The notes below the pieces were generated by a model that made no database searches, was not told where the DNA came from, and saw only the letters and a list, made by a program, of their open reading frames with translations. Shown one piece after another: positions 35,746 to 44,438 of a DNA stretch of 64,000 bases. The stretch comes from Actinokineospora iranica (GTDB lineage Bacteria; Actinomycetota; Actinomycetes; Mycobacteriales; Pseudonocardiaceae). Both the position numbers and the translations under genes were made by a program. How positions within the stretch are numbered: position 1 is the stretch's first letter; each line of letters opens with the position of its first letter. The stretch is taken from the NCBI RefSeq assembly GCF_900101685.1, contig NZ_FMZZ01000010.1, positions 62,001 through 126,000 of the forward strand, written 5' to 3'.

Positions 35746-36330
35746 ATGACGCGGAAGCGAATCGGTCTCGTCGCCGTCCTGGTGACCGCGGCGGCCGGGT
35801 GCGGCGGTGAGGTTCGTGAGAACGACGCGCTCTCCACGATGGGCACCAACGCCGAAGTGGGCCAGGTGCTGCTGCGCAACGTCTACGTCCAGCGCCCGGA
35901 GGACGGGGGATACGAACCAGGCGACAGCGCGACCATCCGGCTGTCGTTGTTCAACAAGGCGCGGGAGGACGACGCGCTCGTCGGCGTCACCAGCCCCGTC
36001 GCCCGCGCGGTGGTCCCCCGATGGGACAAGGAGTGCGACGGCGACGCCGAGCGGGTGGAGGCGATCACCGTCCTCGCCGAGGGGACGGTGCCGGGGACAC
36101 CGGGCACGGGCGAGACCGGGCACCTGCCGTACTACCTGGCCCTCGATCAGGTGACCCAGACCGTGCGCCCCGGCACCACCATCCCGGTGACGTTCACCTT
36201 CACCCGCGCGGGGAACGTCACGGTGGACGTGCTGGTACAGCCGCAGGGCACCGCGGACGTGCCCGCGCCACTGGCCTGCCAGGGGACCACCGAACCGGCC
36301 GCGCCGACGACAGGACCGGCGGGCGGGTGA
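35746..36330 (+). CDS. Lipoprotein resembling copper chaperone PCu(A)C
   Basis: A 194-residue lipoprotein with lipobox 'TAAAGCGGE'. The mature part reads like the PCu(A)C/DUF461 beta-barrel ('GQVLLRNVYVQRP', 'LFNKAREDDALVGVTSPVAR', 'VTVDVLV'), but the methionine and histidine copper ligands of true chaperones are not evident. It may therefore be a non-metal relative. ATG 35746 was chosen over GTG 35740. It is 38 bases upstream of another lipoprotein gene and probably co-transcribed with it. Confidence 0.7.
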   Translation: MTRKRIGLVAVLVTAAAGCGGEVRENDALSTMGTNAEVGQVLLRNVYVQRPEDGGYEPGDSATIRLSLFNKAREDDALVGVTSPVARAVVPRWDKECDGDAERVEAITVLAEGTVPGTPGTGETGHLPYYLALDQVTQTVRPGTTIPVTFTFTRAGNVTVDVLVQPQGTADVPAPLACQGTTEPAAPTTGPAGG

Positions 36331-36368
36331 AGGACCACCACCGCGACGACCTTCGGAGGGGAAGACCC

Positions 36369-36968
36369 ATGACGATCGGACCGCGACTCGTCGCGGCGAC
36401 AGGAACGCTCCTGGCGCTGGCCGCCTGCGGGCAGGCGCCTTCCGGCCCGGACACGACGGGACGAGCGGCGACGGGCGGCGCCACCACGGTTCCCACCTCG
36501 CCAGCCGCCGTCCCCGAGCAGCCCGAGGACGTGGCCGCGCCCGGCGGGACCACGCGCTGCACGGCCTCGATGCTGCGGGGGGAGATCGGTGAGGTGGGCG
36601 CGGCCGCGGGCAACCGGTACGCGACCCTCACGGTGGTCAACGGCGGCGAGCAGCCGTGCACCCTCTACGGGTACGGGGCCCTGCGGCTGATCGGGCCGGG
36701 AGGCGAGCCACTGCCGACGGACGCGGTGCGCGTGCCCGATCCGGCGCCGGAGCTCGTGGTCCTCGCCCCCGGCGCCGCCGCGGAGAAGGACCTGCACTGG
36801 GGCGTCGTGCCCGGCCCGGGGGAACCCGTGACCGGGCCGTGCCAGGCCACACCGGAGCGGCTCGAAGTGATCCCGCCGGACGGGACGGAGCCGGTCCCGG
36901 TGGCCTGGTCCTTCGGCCCGGTGTGCGGGCACGGCCGCATCGAAGGCAGCGCCTACCACGCCCGCTGA
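36369..36968 (+). CDS. DUF4232 lipoprotein
   Basis: A 199-residue secreted protein starting at ATG 36369 with GGAGGGG upstream. Lipobox 'LLALAACGQAP', a Thr/Pro linker, then a DUF4232 beta-sandwich: 'CTASMLRGEIGEVGAAAGNR', 'YATLTVVNGGEQPCTLYGYG' and 'GPCQATPERLEVIPPDG', with four cysteines likely forming two disulfides. The family is abundant in actinobacteria and has no established function. Confidence 0.82.
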   Translation: MTIGPRLVAATGTLLALAACGQAPSGPDTTGRAATGGATTVPTSPAAVPEQPEDVAAPGGTTRCTASMLRGEIGEVGAAAGNRYATLTVVNGGEQPCTLYGYGALRLIGPGGEPLPTDAVRVPDPAPELVVLAPGAAAEKDLHWGVVPGPGEPVTGPCQATPERLEVIPPDGTEPVPVAWSFGPVCGHGRIEGSAYHAR

Positions 36969-37089
36969 CGGGAACCGTCGAACGCCCGGGGCCTGGGCCG
37001 GGAACCGGGACACGCCATGCCGTGCCGGGGCGGCCGACGCCGCCGGGCAGGCGACACGGGAGCCCGGCGCGGCGCCGTGGTCCTGATCG

Positions 37090-37409
37090 GCACCGAAGCC
37101 CGTCGAACCAGTCGCGGACCGCGGAGACGCCGCCCGCGCCGAGGGCGACCATCAGGTGGTCCGCGTGTGTCCAGGGGCCAGGCCGCGCGGGCGCTGATGG
37201 CCCGGCCCTGGTCGCCAGGCCGGTCGCGTCGTGCCAGCGGGATGTCCCACTTGGTCCACTCGCCGATGGCGGTGAGCAGGTCGACGGGCGCGTGCCCGGC
37301 CCCGGTGCCCTCCAGCACGACGCCGCGCGCCCGAGGCGACCGAGGGCGGGCCGGAATGCCGCCGGTAGGCGACCGTGTCGCCGGTGGCCACGAGCGGAAC
37401 CCGTGCCAT
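37090..37409 (-). pseudogene. Asparaginase remnant in three frames
   Basis: ATG 37409 opens 'MARVPLVATGDTVAYRR', the start of an L-asparaginase (ATGGTI-type loop). At about 37335 the sequence continues in another frame as 'VVLEGTGAGHAPVDLL' with 'AIGEWTKWDIPL', which belongs to the enzyme's C-terminal half, so the central ~200 residues are deleted. A third frame from about 37155 gives 'HADHLMVALGAGGVSAVRDW', the usual asparaginase end. The gene is dead. 36969-37089 holds nothing else. Confidence 0.7.
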
Positions 37410-37510
37410 CACACCACTCCCATCATGATTGACAGCAGCGCCACGGTGATCGCGGCCTGCCGGAGGACCCGCCGCAGCGCCACGCGGATCGGTGAGTCCG
37501 AACAGGACAC

Positions 37511-38227
37511 TCAGACTCCCCGCTGTTCCAACCGGTCGAGCCGGTCGAGCACCGGCCGCAGTTCCCGCTGGACCACGGCGGCGATCGCGGCGGCCGCGTC
37601 GGAGCCGCCGCCGGACTGCGCGCGCAGGTGCGTGTAGCCGCTGAGCGCGGCCTCGACCGTCCGCCGGGTGGAGCGCAGGTCGACGCCCAGGCTCCGCAGG
37701 ACGCTCCCGGCGGTCCCCTCTGGCTCGCCGACGAGGCCGAGCAGCAGGTGCTCGCAGCCGACATAGTTGTGCCCCAGCGAAATCGCCTCGGTCACGGCCA
37801 GTTCCACCGCGTTGGCGGCGGGCCCGCTGAACCTCGTCGCGTCCCCGGCCCGCCCGGACCCGGCGTCGGCCAGCGCGCGGGCCACCTGGCCGGGGTCGAT
37901 CTCCAGGACGCGCAGCACTTGCAGGGCGAGGTTCCCGCCCTCGGCGAGGATGCCGTGCAGCAGGTGCTCGGTGCCGACGGCGGCCGAGCCGTCCGCCCGC
38001 GCCCGCTCGATCGCCAGCCTGAGCACGGCCCGCGTCCGCTCGGTGAACTGCGACAGCCGCGCCGTCGGATCGTCGGCGTCGAGATCGCCCAGCACGGTCG
38101 CCCGGATCGCGGCCACCCGCTTCACCGACTGCTCCAGCGCCCGCTGGCAGATCGCCGACACCGGCACCCCGGTCGCCTTGACCGCCTCGGCCAGGTCGTC
38201 CGGCAGGTACACGTTGATCTTCGGCAT
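37511..38227 (-). CDS. ClpN-domain protein with N-terminal ribbon-helix-helix-like segment
   Basis: A 238-residue protein. Residues 1-45 ('MPKINVYLPDDLAEAVKATG') look like a ribbon-helix-helix DNA-binding arm. Residues 60-200 are two Clp N-terminal repeats ('AVLRLAIERARADGSAAVGT' with 'EHLLHGILAEGGNLALQVL', and 'AVELAVTEAISLGHNYVGCE' with 'HLLLGLVGEPEGTAGSVL'). No AAA ATPase follows. The combination suggests a regulator that uses the Clp substrate-binding fold as a sensor. It probably binds the inverted repeat just upstream of its own start. Confidence 0.8.
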   Translation of the reverse strand: MPKINVYLPDDLAEAVKATGVPVSAICQRALEQSVKRVAAIRATVLGDLDADDPTARLSQFTERTRAVLRLAIERARADGSAAVGTEHLLHGILAEGGNLALQVLRVLEIDPGQVARALADAGSGRAGDATRFSGPAANAVELAVTEAISLGHNYVGCEHLLLGLVGEPEGTAGSVLRSLGVDLRSTRRTVEAALSGYTHLRAQSGGGSDAAAAIAAVVQRELRPVLDRLDRLEQRGV

Positions 38228-38241
38228 GTCCGCCCCCTTCG

Positions 38242-38273
38242 ATACCCCCTGTTATAACCCTACATGGGGGTAT
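38242..38273. promoter_or_regulatory. Inverted repeat upstream of ClpN-domain gene
   Basis: ATACCCCC (38242-38249) and GGGGGTAT (38266-38273) form 8-base arms around an AT-rich centre containing TTATAA. The site is 15 bases before the ATG of the ClpN/ribbon-helix-helix gene, so autoregulation is plausible. Confidence 0.5.
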
Positions 38274-38286
38274 GGTCAACCAAGTC

Positions 38287-38311
38287 TTACATACATACGG
38301 TATGTATGTAA
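38287..38311. promoter_or_regulatory. Perfect 25-bp operator of the hydrolase-TetR operon
   Basis: TTACATACATAC (38287-38298), a single G, then its exact reverse complement (38300-38311). It is AT-rich in a GC-rich genome and lies 20 bases before the hydrolase start (38332), where the core promoter should be. The tetR gene is the second gene of that operon, so this is very likely its operator. Confidence 0.8.
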
Positions 38312-38331
38312 CTGACGCGGGGGAGGACGGA

Positions 38332-39195
38332 ATGCTGGAACGGACATGCCAGGCCCGGCTCGACCAAGGGGTGCTGGACTATGTGGAGATGGGCGAGGGC
38401 CGCCCGGTGGTGTTCGTGCACGGGCTGCTGGTCAACGCGGACCTGTGGCGCGACGTCCTGCCGCTGGTCGCCGGGGCGGGCTACCGCTGCCTCGCCCCGG
38501 ACTGGCCGCTGGGCTCGCACCGGCGGCCGATGGCCCCCGGCGCCGACCTGAGCCCGCCCGGCCTGGCCCGGCTCATCGCGGACTTCCTCGCCGAGTTGGA
38601 CCTGCGCGATGTCCTGCTCGTGGCAAACGACACCGGCGGCGCGCTCACCCAGATCCTGATGGCCGAGCACCCCGACCGGATCGCGGGCGTGGTGCTGACC
38701 CCGTCCGACGCCTTCGAGCGCTTCTTCCCGCCGATGTTCGCGCCGCTGCCGCCGCTGGCGCGGGTGCCGGGGGCGATGTGGCTGACCGCGGCGGCGCTGC
38801 GCAGCCGGTTCGTGCGCGGGCTCCCGTTCGGCTACGGCTGGATCGCCAAGCGGCCCATCCCCGGCGCGGCGATCCACTCCTACGTCGACCCGGTGTGGCG
38901 GGACCGCGGTGTCCGCGCGGACCTGGGCCGGTTCCTGCGCGGCGTGCACCGGCGGCACACCCTCGCCGCCGCGCGGAAACTGGCGGACTTCCGGCGGCCG
39001 GTCCTGCTGGCCTGGGCGGCAGAGGACCGGCTCTTCCCGATGTCGCTGGCCCACCGGCTCGCCGAGGTCCTGCCGGACGCCCGGATCGCGGAGATCCCGG
39101 ACAGCCACACCTTCGTGCCCGAGGACCAGCCCGCCGCCCTGGGCGAGCTGATCGTCGGGTTCGCGCGGGAGAAGGTGTTCGGATTGGCACACTGA
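38332..39195 (+). CDS. Alpha/beta hydrolase (haloalkane dehalogenase-like)
   Basis: A 287-residue hydrolase starting at ATG 38332 with GGGAGGA upstream. It has 'PVVFVHGLLVNADLWRDVLP' (oxyanion region), and the nucleophile elbow is 'LLVANDTGGALTQI', an Asp in place of Ser as in haloalkane dehalogenases and some epoxide hydrolases. The acid is in 'AAEDRLFP' and the His in 'PDSHTFVPEDQP'. It is the first gene of a two-gene operon with the TetR regulator 6 bases downstream, and is presumably induced by its substrate. Confidence 0.88.
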   Translation: MLERTCQARLDQGVLDYVEMGEGRPVVFVHGLLVNADLWRDVLPLVAGAGYRCLAPDWPLGSHRRPMAPGADLSPPGLARLIADFLAELDLRDVLLVANDTGGALTQILMAEHPDRIAGVVLTPSDAFERFFPPMFAPLPPLARVPGAMWLTAAALRSRFVRGLPFGYGWIAKRPIPGAAIHSYVDPVWRDRGVRADLGRFLRGVHRRHTLAAARKLADFRRPVLLAWAAEDRLFPMSLAHRLAEVLPDARIAEIPDSHTFVPEDQPAALGELIVGFAREKVFGLAH

Positions 39196-39201
39196 CTGGC
39201 C

Positions 39202-39789
39202 ATGCGCCGTAGTCAGCAGGACCGCTCCCGCGGCACGAAGGCCGCCCTGACGGCCGCGGCCCGCGCGCTGTTCGCCGCCCGCGGGTACGACGCGGTGCCC
39301 GCCGACGAGATCGTGCGCGCAGCGGGCGTCACCCGGGGCGCGCTCTACCACCACTACGCGGACAAGAAAGCCCTCTTCCGCGACGTCGTGGTCGGCTTGG
39401 AAGCCGAGATCACCGCCGAGATCCGGACCGCCATGACCAGCGCCCCAGACCTCCCCACCGGCATCGCCGCCGCGCTGACCGCCTTCCTCGATGCCTGCGC
39501 GCGCCCCGAGGTCCGGCAGGTGTCCCTGCTCGACGCCCCCCGGGTGCTGGGCTGGAGCGACTGGCGCGCCATCGAGGCCGAGTTCGGCCTTGCCCTGCTG
39601 ATCGAGGCGTTCACCCTGGCCACCGACGCGGGCCTGGTCCGCCCCCAACCGGTCGGCGTGCTGTCCCGCCTCATCCTCAGCGCCCTCACCGAAGCCGCCC
39701 TCCTCATCGCAGACGCGGACGACCCGGCCCAGATCAGGGCGCAAGCCGAGCAGGCATTGGGCACCTGGATCGCCGGTCTGATCGGCTAG
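39202..39789 (+). CDS. TetR-family transcriptional repressor
   Basis: A 195-residue TetR protein. The helix-turn-helix is in 'RALFAARGYDAVPADEIVRA' and 'AGVTRGALYHHYADKKALFR' (residues 20-60); the helical ligand domain follows (65-195). It starts 6 bases after the hydrolase stop, so it is co-expressed with it and likely represses both genes through the perfect palindrome at 38287-38311. Confidence 0.92.
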   Translation: MRRSQQDRSRGTKAALTAAARALFAARGYDAVPADEIVRAAGVTRGALYHHYADKKALFRDVVVGLEAEITAEIRTAMTSAPDLPTGIAAALTAFLDACARPEVRQVSLLDAPRVLGWSDWRAIEAEFGLALLIEAFTLATDAGLVRPQPVGVLSRLILSALTEAALLIADADDPAQIRAQAEQALGTWIAGLIG

Positions 39790-40376
39790 GTCACCCGGCA
39801 GTGCCCAGTGCTCGGTGGGTGGAGCGAAGGAGCAAACCCACCCCATCGAGCCAACCCGCCCAAGCCAACCGCCGGGCGCGGCCAGCCGACGGCAGGCAAC
39901 ACCGGCAGGCGCCCGATCCGCTTGCCCCGGTCCCAGTCGCTGCCGCGGAATGGGGATCGCCGGAAACACCGTTCGTCGTACGATGTCATTATTGCCGGTA
40001 GGCGGGCGTGTGCCGCGTTCGTGGGCAGTGATTTACCGTCCACCCGAGAGGTATCGCGGGACGCGGGGATTCCCGGCGGGCCCGATCTGTCCGAGCGGGC
40101 TGCCGCAGGGGGCATCACCTGTGCCGACATGGGGATTCGGCCGTCCGATCCGTAGTGCGTGGATAAATAAGCGCGCCCGGAAGCAATCGGATCTGATAAA
40201 AAACTTCGCTTAGTGGAGTGATTCCTCGGATGCTACGCTCATTCCAGCAAGAGTAAATACTGGTTGAATTAGTCACGATGCCACACATGCCCATCCCGAA
40301 CTTTGTGCCCACCGCGCAAACCGGGCAGGGCGGCGCTGCGGCCTCGTGACTCCGTCGTCGCTCGGAGGTACATGCG
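39790..40376 (+). other. 587-bp intergenic region
   Basis: No gene is supported. A weak 7-bp hairpin (GGTGGGT at 39814-39820 with ACCCACC at 39836-39842) may terminate the TetR operon. 40150-40290 is clearly AT-richer than the surroundings and probably contains the lipase promoter. Overlapping short frames here look random. Confidence 0.5.
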
Positions 40377-41666
40377 GTGCTGAGTATGTTCGCTCGCTCG
40401 CGGCAGAGTCGCCGCCCGAAGTCGTCCGCGCGTGCCGCGCGCCTCGGGCGGGTGTTCTCGGCCGCCATGGCGACCGTTGTGGCCGGTTCCGCGGTCGTGG
40501 CGCTCGGCGTGACCCCGTCCAGCGCGGCTCCCGTCAGTGGGAATCCGCCGCTGCCCGGCGGCACCGGGCCCGCCGACGACAGCTTCTACACCCCGCCGTC
40601 ACCGCTGCCCCAAGGGCAGCCGGGCGACGTCATCCGCTGGCGGCCCGCGCGGCCGGGCCCGCGCGGGGCGATCGCCAACTCCTGGCAGATCATGTACCTG
40701 TCGAACAGCGCGCTGGGCAAGCCCATCGCGGTGACCGGCACGATCATCATGCCGAAGAGCGCGAACCCGGCCACCGCGCCCATCGCCGCCGTCACCTCCG
40801 GCACCCAGGGGCCCGCGTTCCTCTGCGCCCCCTCGATCATGGAGCAGACCGGCTCGCACTACGAGCAGCCCGCGATCGATGACTTCATCAAGGCGGGCTA
40901 CGCGATCGCGCTGCCCGACTACGAGGGCTACAAGCCGGACCCGAAGACCACCTACATGACCGGCCAGTCCATGGGCCGCACCACGCTCGACGCGGTCCGC
41001 GCGGCGCAGAAGTTCTCCGAGACGAAGGTCGCCGCGGGCGCGAAGGTCGTGCTCAAGGGCTACTCGCAGGGCGGCGGCGCCGCGATGTGGGCGGGGCAGC
41101 TGCACCCGACCTACGCCCCCGAGCTGAACCTGGTCGGCGTCGCCGCGGGCGGCGTGCCCGCCGACCTGGTCATGGTCGGCCTGCCGCTGGACGCCAAGTG
41201 GGGTTCGGGCTTCTTCCTCTACGCCCTGCTCGGCCTCGCCAACGCCTACCCCGAGCTCGACCTCTACAGCGCGCTCACCCCGGCGGGCAAGGCCGCGTAC
41301 GACGACATGAGCAAGGACTCCTGCACGTTCGAGCTGCTCACCAAGTACGCGAACAAGAAGATCTCGGACTACTTCACCCAGTCGGTGTTCGTGACCCCGG
41401 CGTGGGCGGCGCGGCTGGCCGAGAACAAGCTCGGCGCCACCCCGATCAAGGTCCCGGTGTACCAGTACCACGGTTCGGCCGACAACATCGTCGCCTTCGG
41501 CCAGGCCGACACGCTGCACAAGACCTACTGCGGCGCCGGAGTGAACCTGACCTGGAAGGTCATCCCCGACCAGGACCACATCACCCCGATCTACATCGGC
41601 AACGCCGAGGCGTTCGCCTTCCTGCAGGACCGGGTCGCGGGCAAGCCCGCCACCTCCAACTGCTGA
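40377..41666 (+). CDS. Secreted LIP-family lipase
   Basis: A 429-residue secreted enzyme starting at GTG 40377, eight bases after GGAGG. A long basic signal sequence ends near 'VTPSSAAPVSG'. The lipase domain has the nucleophile 'VLKGYSQGGGAAMWAGQLHP', the acid in 'YHGSADNIV' and the His in 'PDQDHITPIY', a complete triad, with several cysteines that can form disulfides. This family (secretory lipase, CAL-A like) cleaves esters of medium to long fatty acids outside the cell. A hairpin terminator follows. Confidence 0.9.
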   Translation: MLSMFARSRQSRRPKSSARAARLGRVFSAAMATVVAGSAVVALGVTPSSAAPVSGNPPLPGGTGPADDSFYTPPSPLPQGQPGDVIRWRPARPGPRGAIANSWQIMYLSNSALGKPIAVTGTIIMPKSANPATAPIAAVTSGTQGPAFLCAPSIMEQTGSHYEQPAIDDFIKAGYAIALPDYEGYKPDPKTTYMTGQSMGRTTLDAVRAAQKFSETKVAAGAKVVLKGYSQGGGAAMWAGQLHPTYAPELNLVGVAAGGVPADLVMVGLPLDAKWGSGFFLYALLGLANAYPELDLYSALTPAGKAAYDDMSKDSCTFELLTKYANKKISDYFTQSVFVTPAWAARLAENKLGATPIKVPVYQYHGSADNIVAFGQADTLHKTYCGAGVNLTWKVIPDQDHITPIYIGNAEAFAFLQDRVAGKPATSNC

Positions 41667-41684
41667 GTTCCCAGCACGTCAGCT

Positions 41685-41719
41685 AACGGCCCGCCGATGA
41701 CTGTCACCGGCGGGCCGTT
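41685..41719 (+). terminator. Hairpin terminator after the lipase gene
   Basis: AACGGCCCGCCG (41685-41696) pairs perfectly with CGGCGGGCCGTT (41708-41719), loop of 11 bases, 19 bases after the lipase stop. Confidence 0.8.
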
Positions 41720-41796
41720 CGCTTTCCCGGGTCCATGTCCGAATCCGAGGGGCACCCGTCCTTGCGGACATCGGGGCCGCCGCCGAGGCTGGAGTC

Positions 41797-42756
41797 ATGG
41801 CCGAACGTCTCGTCGCGCTCGTGGTGTACCCGGGCATCCAGATGCTCGACGCCGTCGGCCCAGCCGAGGTGTTCGCCGTGGCGAACCGGGTGCTGGGCGA
41901 CCAGGGGTACCGGCTTGTCGTCGCCTCGCCCGACGGGGCGGCCGTGCGGGCGGACTCCGGGCTGACGATGGCCGCCGACCGTGCGCTCGCCGATCTCGCC
42001 GAGAACGTCGACACCCTCGTCGTGGCGGGCGGGTTCGGGGTGGACGCGGCGTCGGCGCCCGACTTCGTCGCCGAGATCCGGCGGGTCGCCGGGCGGTCGC
42101 GGCGGGTGTGCTCGGTGTGCAGCGGGGCGTTCCTGCTCGCCGAGGCGGGCCTGCTGGCGGGGCGGCCCGCGACGACGCACTGGCTGGTGTGCGCGGAGTT
42201 GGCGCGCCGCTACCCCGACGTCCGGGTGGAGCCCGACCGGATCTTCGTGCGCGCGGGCGCGGTCTACACCTCCGCGGGGGTGACCGCGGGCATCGACCTC
42301 GCGCTCGCGCTGGTGGAGGCCGACCACGGCGCGGACGTCGCCCGCGCGGTCGCCCGCGGCCTGGTGGTGTTCCTGCAGCGGCCGGGCGGGCAGTCGCAGT
42401 TCTCCGCGCGGCTCGACCACGGCGTGGCCGCCGAGTCACCGCTGCGGCCGGTGCTCGACGCGATCGCCGCGGAGCCTGCCGCCGACCACCGCGCGGCCCG
42501 GCTCGCCCGGCGGGCCGGGATGTCCGAGCGGCACCTCGGCAGGCTCTTCTGCGCGCAGACCGGGACCACACCCGCCCGGTTCGTCGAGCGGGTGCGCGTC
42601 GAGGCCGCCCGCGACCTGCTCGAACGCTCCACCCTGTCGGTCGAGGCGGTCTCCCGGCGCAGCGGCTTCGGCAGCGACGAGACGATGCGCCGGGCCTTCC
42701 TGCGCGTGCTGGGTGTGCCGCCCGCCGATTACCGCGCCCGATTCCGCACCACATGA
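41797..42756 (+). CDS. GlxA-family AraC-type regulator
   Basis: A 319-residue paralogue of the regulator at 28755. The N-terminal DJ-1 domain has 'LVALVVYPGIQMLDAVGPAE' and 'RRVCSVCSGAFLLAEAGLLA'. The C-terminal AraC domain has 'AARLARRAGMSERHLGRLFC' and 'VEAVSRRSGFGSDETMRRAF'. The DJ-1 protein gene begins 11 bases downstream on the same strand, so both form one operon. Confidence 0.9.
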   Translation: MAERLVALVVYPGIQMLDAVGPAEVFAVANRVLGDQGYRLVVASPDGAAVRADSGLTMAADRALADLAENVDTLVVAGGFGVDAASAPDFVAEIRRVAGRSRRVCSVCSGAFLLAEAGLLAGRPATTHWLVCAELARRYPDVRVEPDRIFVRAGAVYTSAGVTAGIDLALALVEADHGADVARAVARGLVVFLQRPGGQSQFSARLDHGVAAESPLRPVLDAIAAEPAADHRAARLARRAGMSERHLGRLFCAQTGTTPARFVERVRVEAARDLLERSTLSVEAVSRRSGFGSDETMRRAFLRVLGVPPADYRARFRTT

Positions 42757-42767
42757 GGAGAAACCCG

Positions 42768-43502
42768 ATGCAGGTCGCCATCGTGCTCTACCCCGGCCTC
42801 ACCGCGCTCGACGCGCTGGGCCCGTACGAGGTGCTCAACCTGATGCCGGACACCGAGATCCGGTTCGTCGGCGCGCGGCCGGGACCGGTCGCCGCCGACA
42901 GCGGCGTGCTGTTCCTCGGCGTCACTCACACCTACGCCGAGACCCCCGCGCCCGACCTGGTGCTGGTGCCCGGCTCGTCCGCCGCGACCGCGACCGCGAT
43001 GGCCGACCGCGCGCTGCTCGACTGGCTGCGCGCGGTGCACCCGACGGCCCGCTGGACGACGTCGGTGTGCTCCGGGGCCCTCATCCTCGCCGCGGCCGGT
43101 CTGCTGCGCGGCAAGCGGGCGACGACGCACTGGCTGGCGCAGTCCGGGCTGGCCGCGTTCGGGGCCATCTCGTGCCCCAGCGAGCGGATCGTGCGCTCGG
43201 GCGACATCGCCACCGCGGCCGGTGTGTCGGCGGGGCTGGACCTCGCGCTGTGGCTGGTCGGCGAGATCCACGGCCGTGAACGCGCGGAGACCATCCAGCT
43301 GCTGATCGAGTACGACCCGCGGCCGCCGTTCGACATGGGCCACCCGGACAAGGCGAGCCCCCGGGTGCTGCGCCAGGCCCGCGCGGAACTGGTGCGCGCG
43401 GGCGCCAACGCCCGCACCGCCATCGCCATCCCTCAGGTCGCCTGGCGGGAAGCACTCGACCGGTTCCGCGCCCGCGGGCGGCGCCGCGCCCCGAGTTCCT
43501 GA
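42768..43502 (+). CDS. DJ-1/PfpI family protein
   Basis: A 244-residue protein starting at ATG 42768 with GAGGAG upstream. It has 'VAIVLYPGLTALDALGPYEV', 'DLVLVPGSSAATATAM' and the elbow 'TTSVCSGALILAAAGLLRGK' with the reactive Cys near residue 103. The closest type is the isonitrile hydratase/ThiJ-like group. A ~50-residue C-terminal extension is basic and helical. It is probably regulated by, and functionally tied to, the AraC-type protein encoded just upstream. Confidence 0.85.
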   Translation: MQVAIVLYPGLTALDALGPYEVLNLMPDTEIRFVGARPGPVAADSGVLFLGVTHTYAETPAPDLVLVPGSSAATATAMADRALLDWLRAVHPTARWTTSVCSGALILAAAGLLRGKRATTHWLAQSGLAAFGAISCPSERIVRSGDIATAAGVSAGLDLALWLVGEIHGRERAETIQLLIEYDPRPPFDMGHPDKASPRVLRQARAELVRAGANARTAIAIPQVAWREALDRFRARGRRRAPSS

Positions 43503-43580
43503 TCCGGCCGCGACGGCCCAGGGCGGGCATGGTTTGATCACCGTGGTCGGGGATTACAGCACTTGTCCTCGGGAGCACGT

Positions 43581-44264
43581 GTGCGAAATGCCAATCAGGC
43601 CAACGACCCACTGACCCCGGCGGCCCGGACAGCGCGTTCCGGCCGTCGCCGCGTCGCCGTCATCGTGGTGATCGCGGCCCTCGCCCTGACCGTCGCCATC
43701 GTCGGAGCGTACGCGGCGGGCCGCAAGCAAGGCGCCGCCGCGGCCGCTGCCACCACCGTGACCGAGAGCGTCACCGTCTCGCCTGACCCCGGTTCGCCCC
43801 CGGCCACCTCGTCCAGGGGCGCCGCGCCGTCGAGCGCTTCGCGGTCCAGCGTCCCTTCGGCCCGTTCGGCCGCCCCCCGGGCAGCGGACGACGACGTGTC
43901 CTCGCAGATCCGACTCGAACCGGGGTACGGGGTCGACCTCGACGCGCCGGAAGCCAATGCGGAGGAGGTGTCCGGCCCCGACGGCGACATCGACCTGCAC
44001 TTCAGCGACGACTTGACCGTCACGGCCAGCCGAGCCGCCCTGTTCTACTACTACGGCACCGAGTCCGACGCGAAGACCGACTGCCCCAAGACGGTGAAGG
44101 AGGGGCGGTCGACTACCGGACCGCTCACCCCCTCCGCCATCGGCTCGCAGTACTGCTTCCGCACCTCCCGGGGCGCCTACGGCTGGTTCAACATCAACTC
44201 CGTCGACCTCCAGCCAGGCCCGCCCGAGGACCACGTAGTGATCAATTACCGCGTCGGCCTGTGA
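43581..44264 (+). CDS. Hypothetical membrane-anchored protein
   Basis: A 227-residue protein from GTG 43581 with GGGAG upstream (TTG 43563 is an alternative). One membrane helix, 'VAVIVVIAALALTVAIVGAY' (about residues 25-45), is followed by a Ser/Pro/Ala linker and an extracellular beta-rich domain ('GYGVDLDAPEANAEEVSGPD', 'YCFRTSRGAYGWFNINSVDL') with two cysteines. No family is recognised. Confidence 0.75.
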   Translation: MRNANQANDPLTPAARTARSGRRRVAVIVVIAALALTVAIVGAYAAGRKQGAAAAAATTVTESVTVSPDPGSPPATSSRGAAPSSASRSSVPSARSAAPRAADDDVSSQIRLEPGYGVDLDAPEANAEEVSGPDGDIDLHFSDDLTVTASRAALFYYYGTESDAKTDCPKTVKEGRSTTGPLTPSAIGSQYCFRTSRGAYGWFNINSVDLQPGPPEDHVVINYRVGL

Positions 44265-44438
44265 CGGTGCTGCCCGTTGCCGGTGGGGGCCCGGCCGCGC
44301 CCGGGTTTCAACTGGTGGCTGACCCCACGCGGACGGACCGGCGTGAGTAGGCGGTCGCGGCCGCGGGCTGGGGGGCACGGGGTCGCACGAGGCGGTGAAC
44401 CGGTCGATGGGACGACCGGTGACCGCATGAGGAACGGG

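Noticed and set aside
39815-40213. Overlapping short ORFs between the tetR and lipase genes
   Set aside because: Three frames are open at once, with random-looking composition and no ribosome site.
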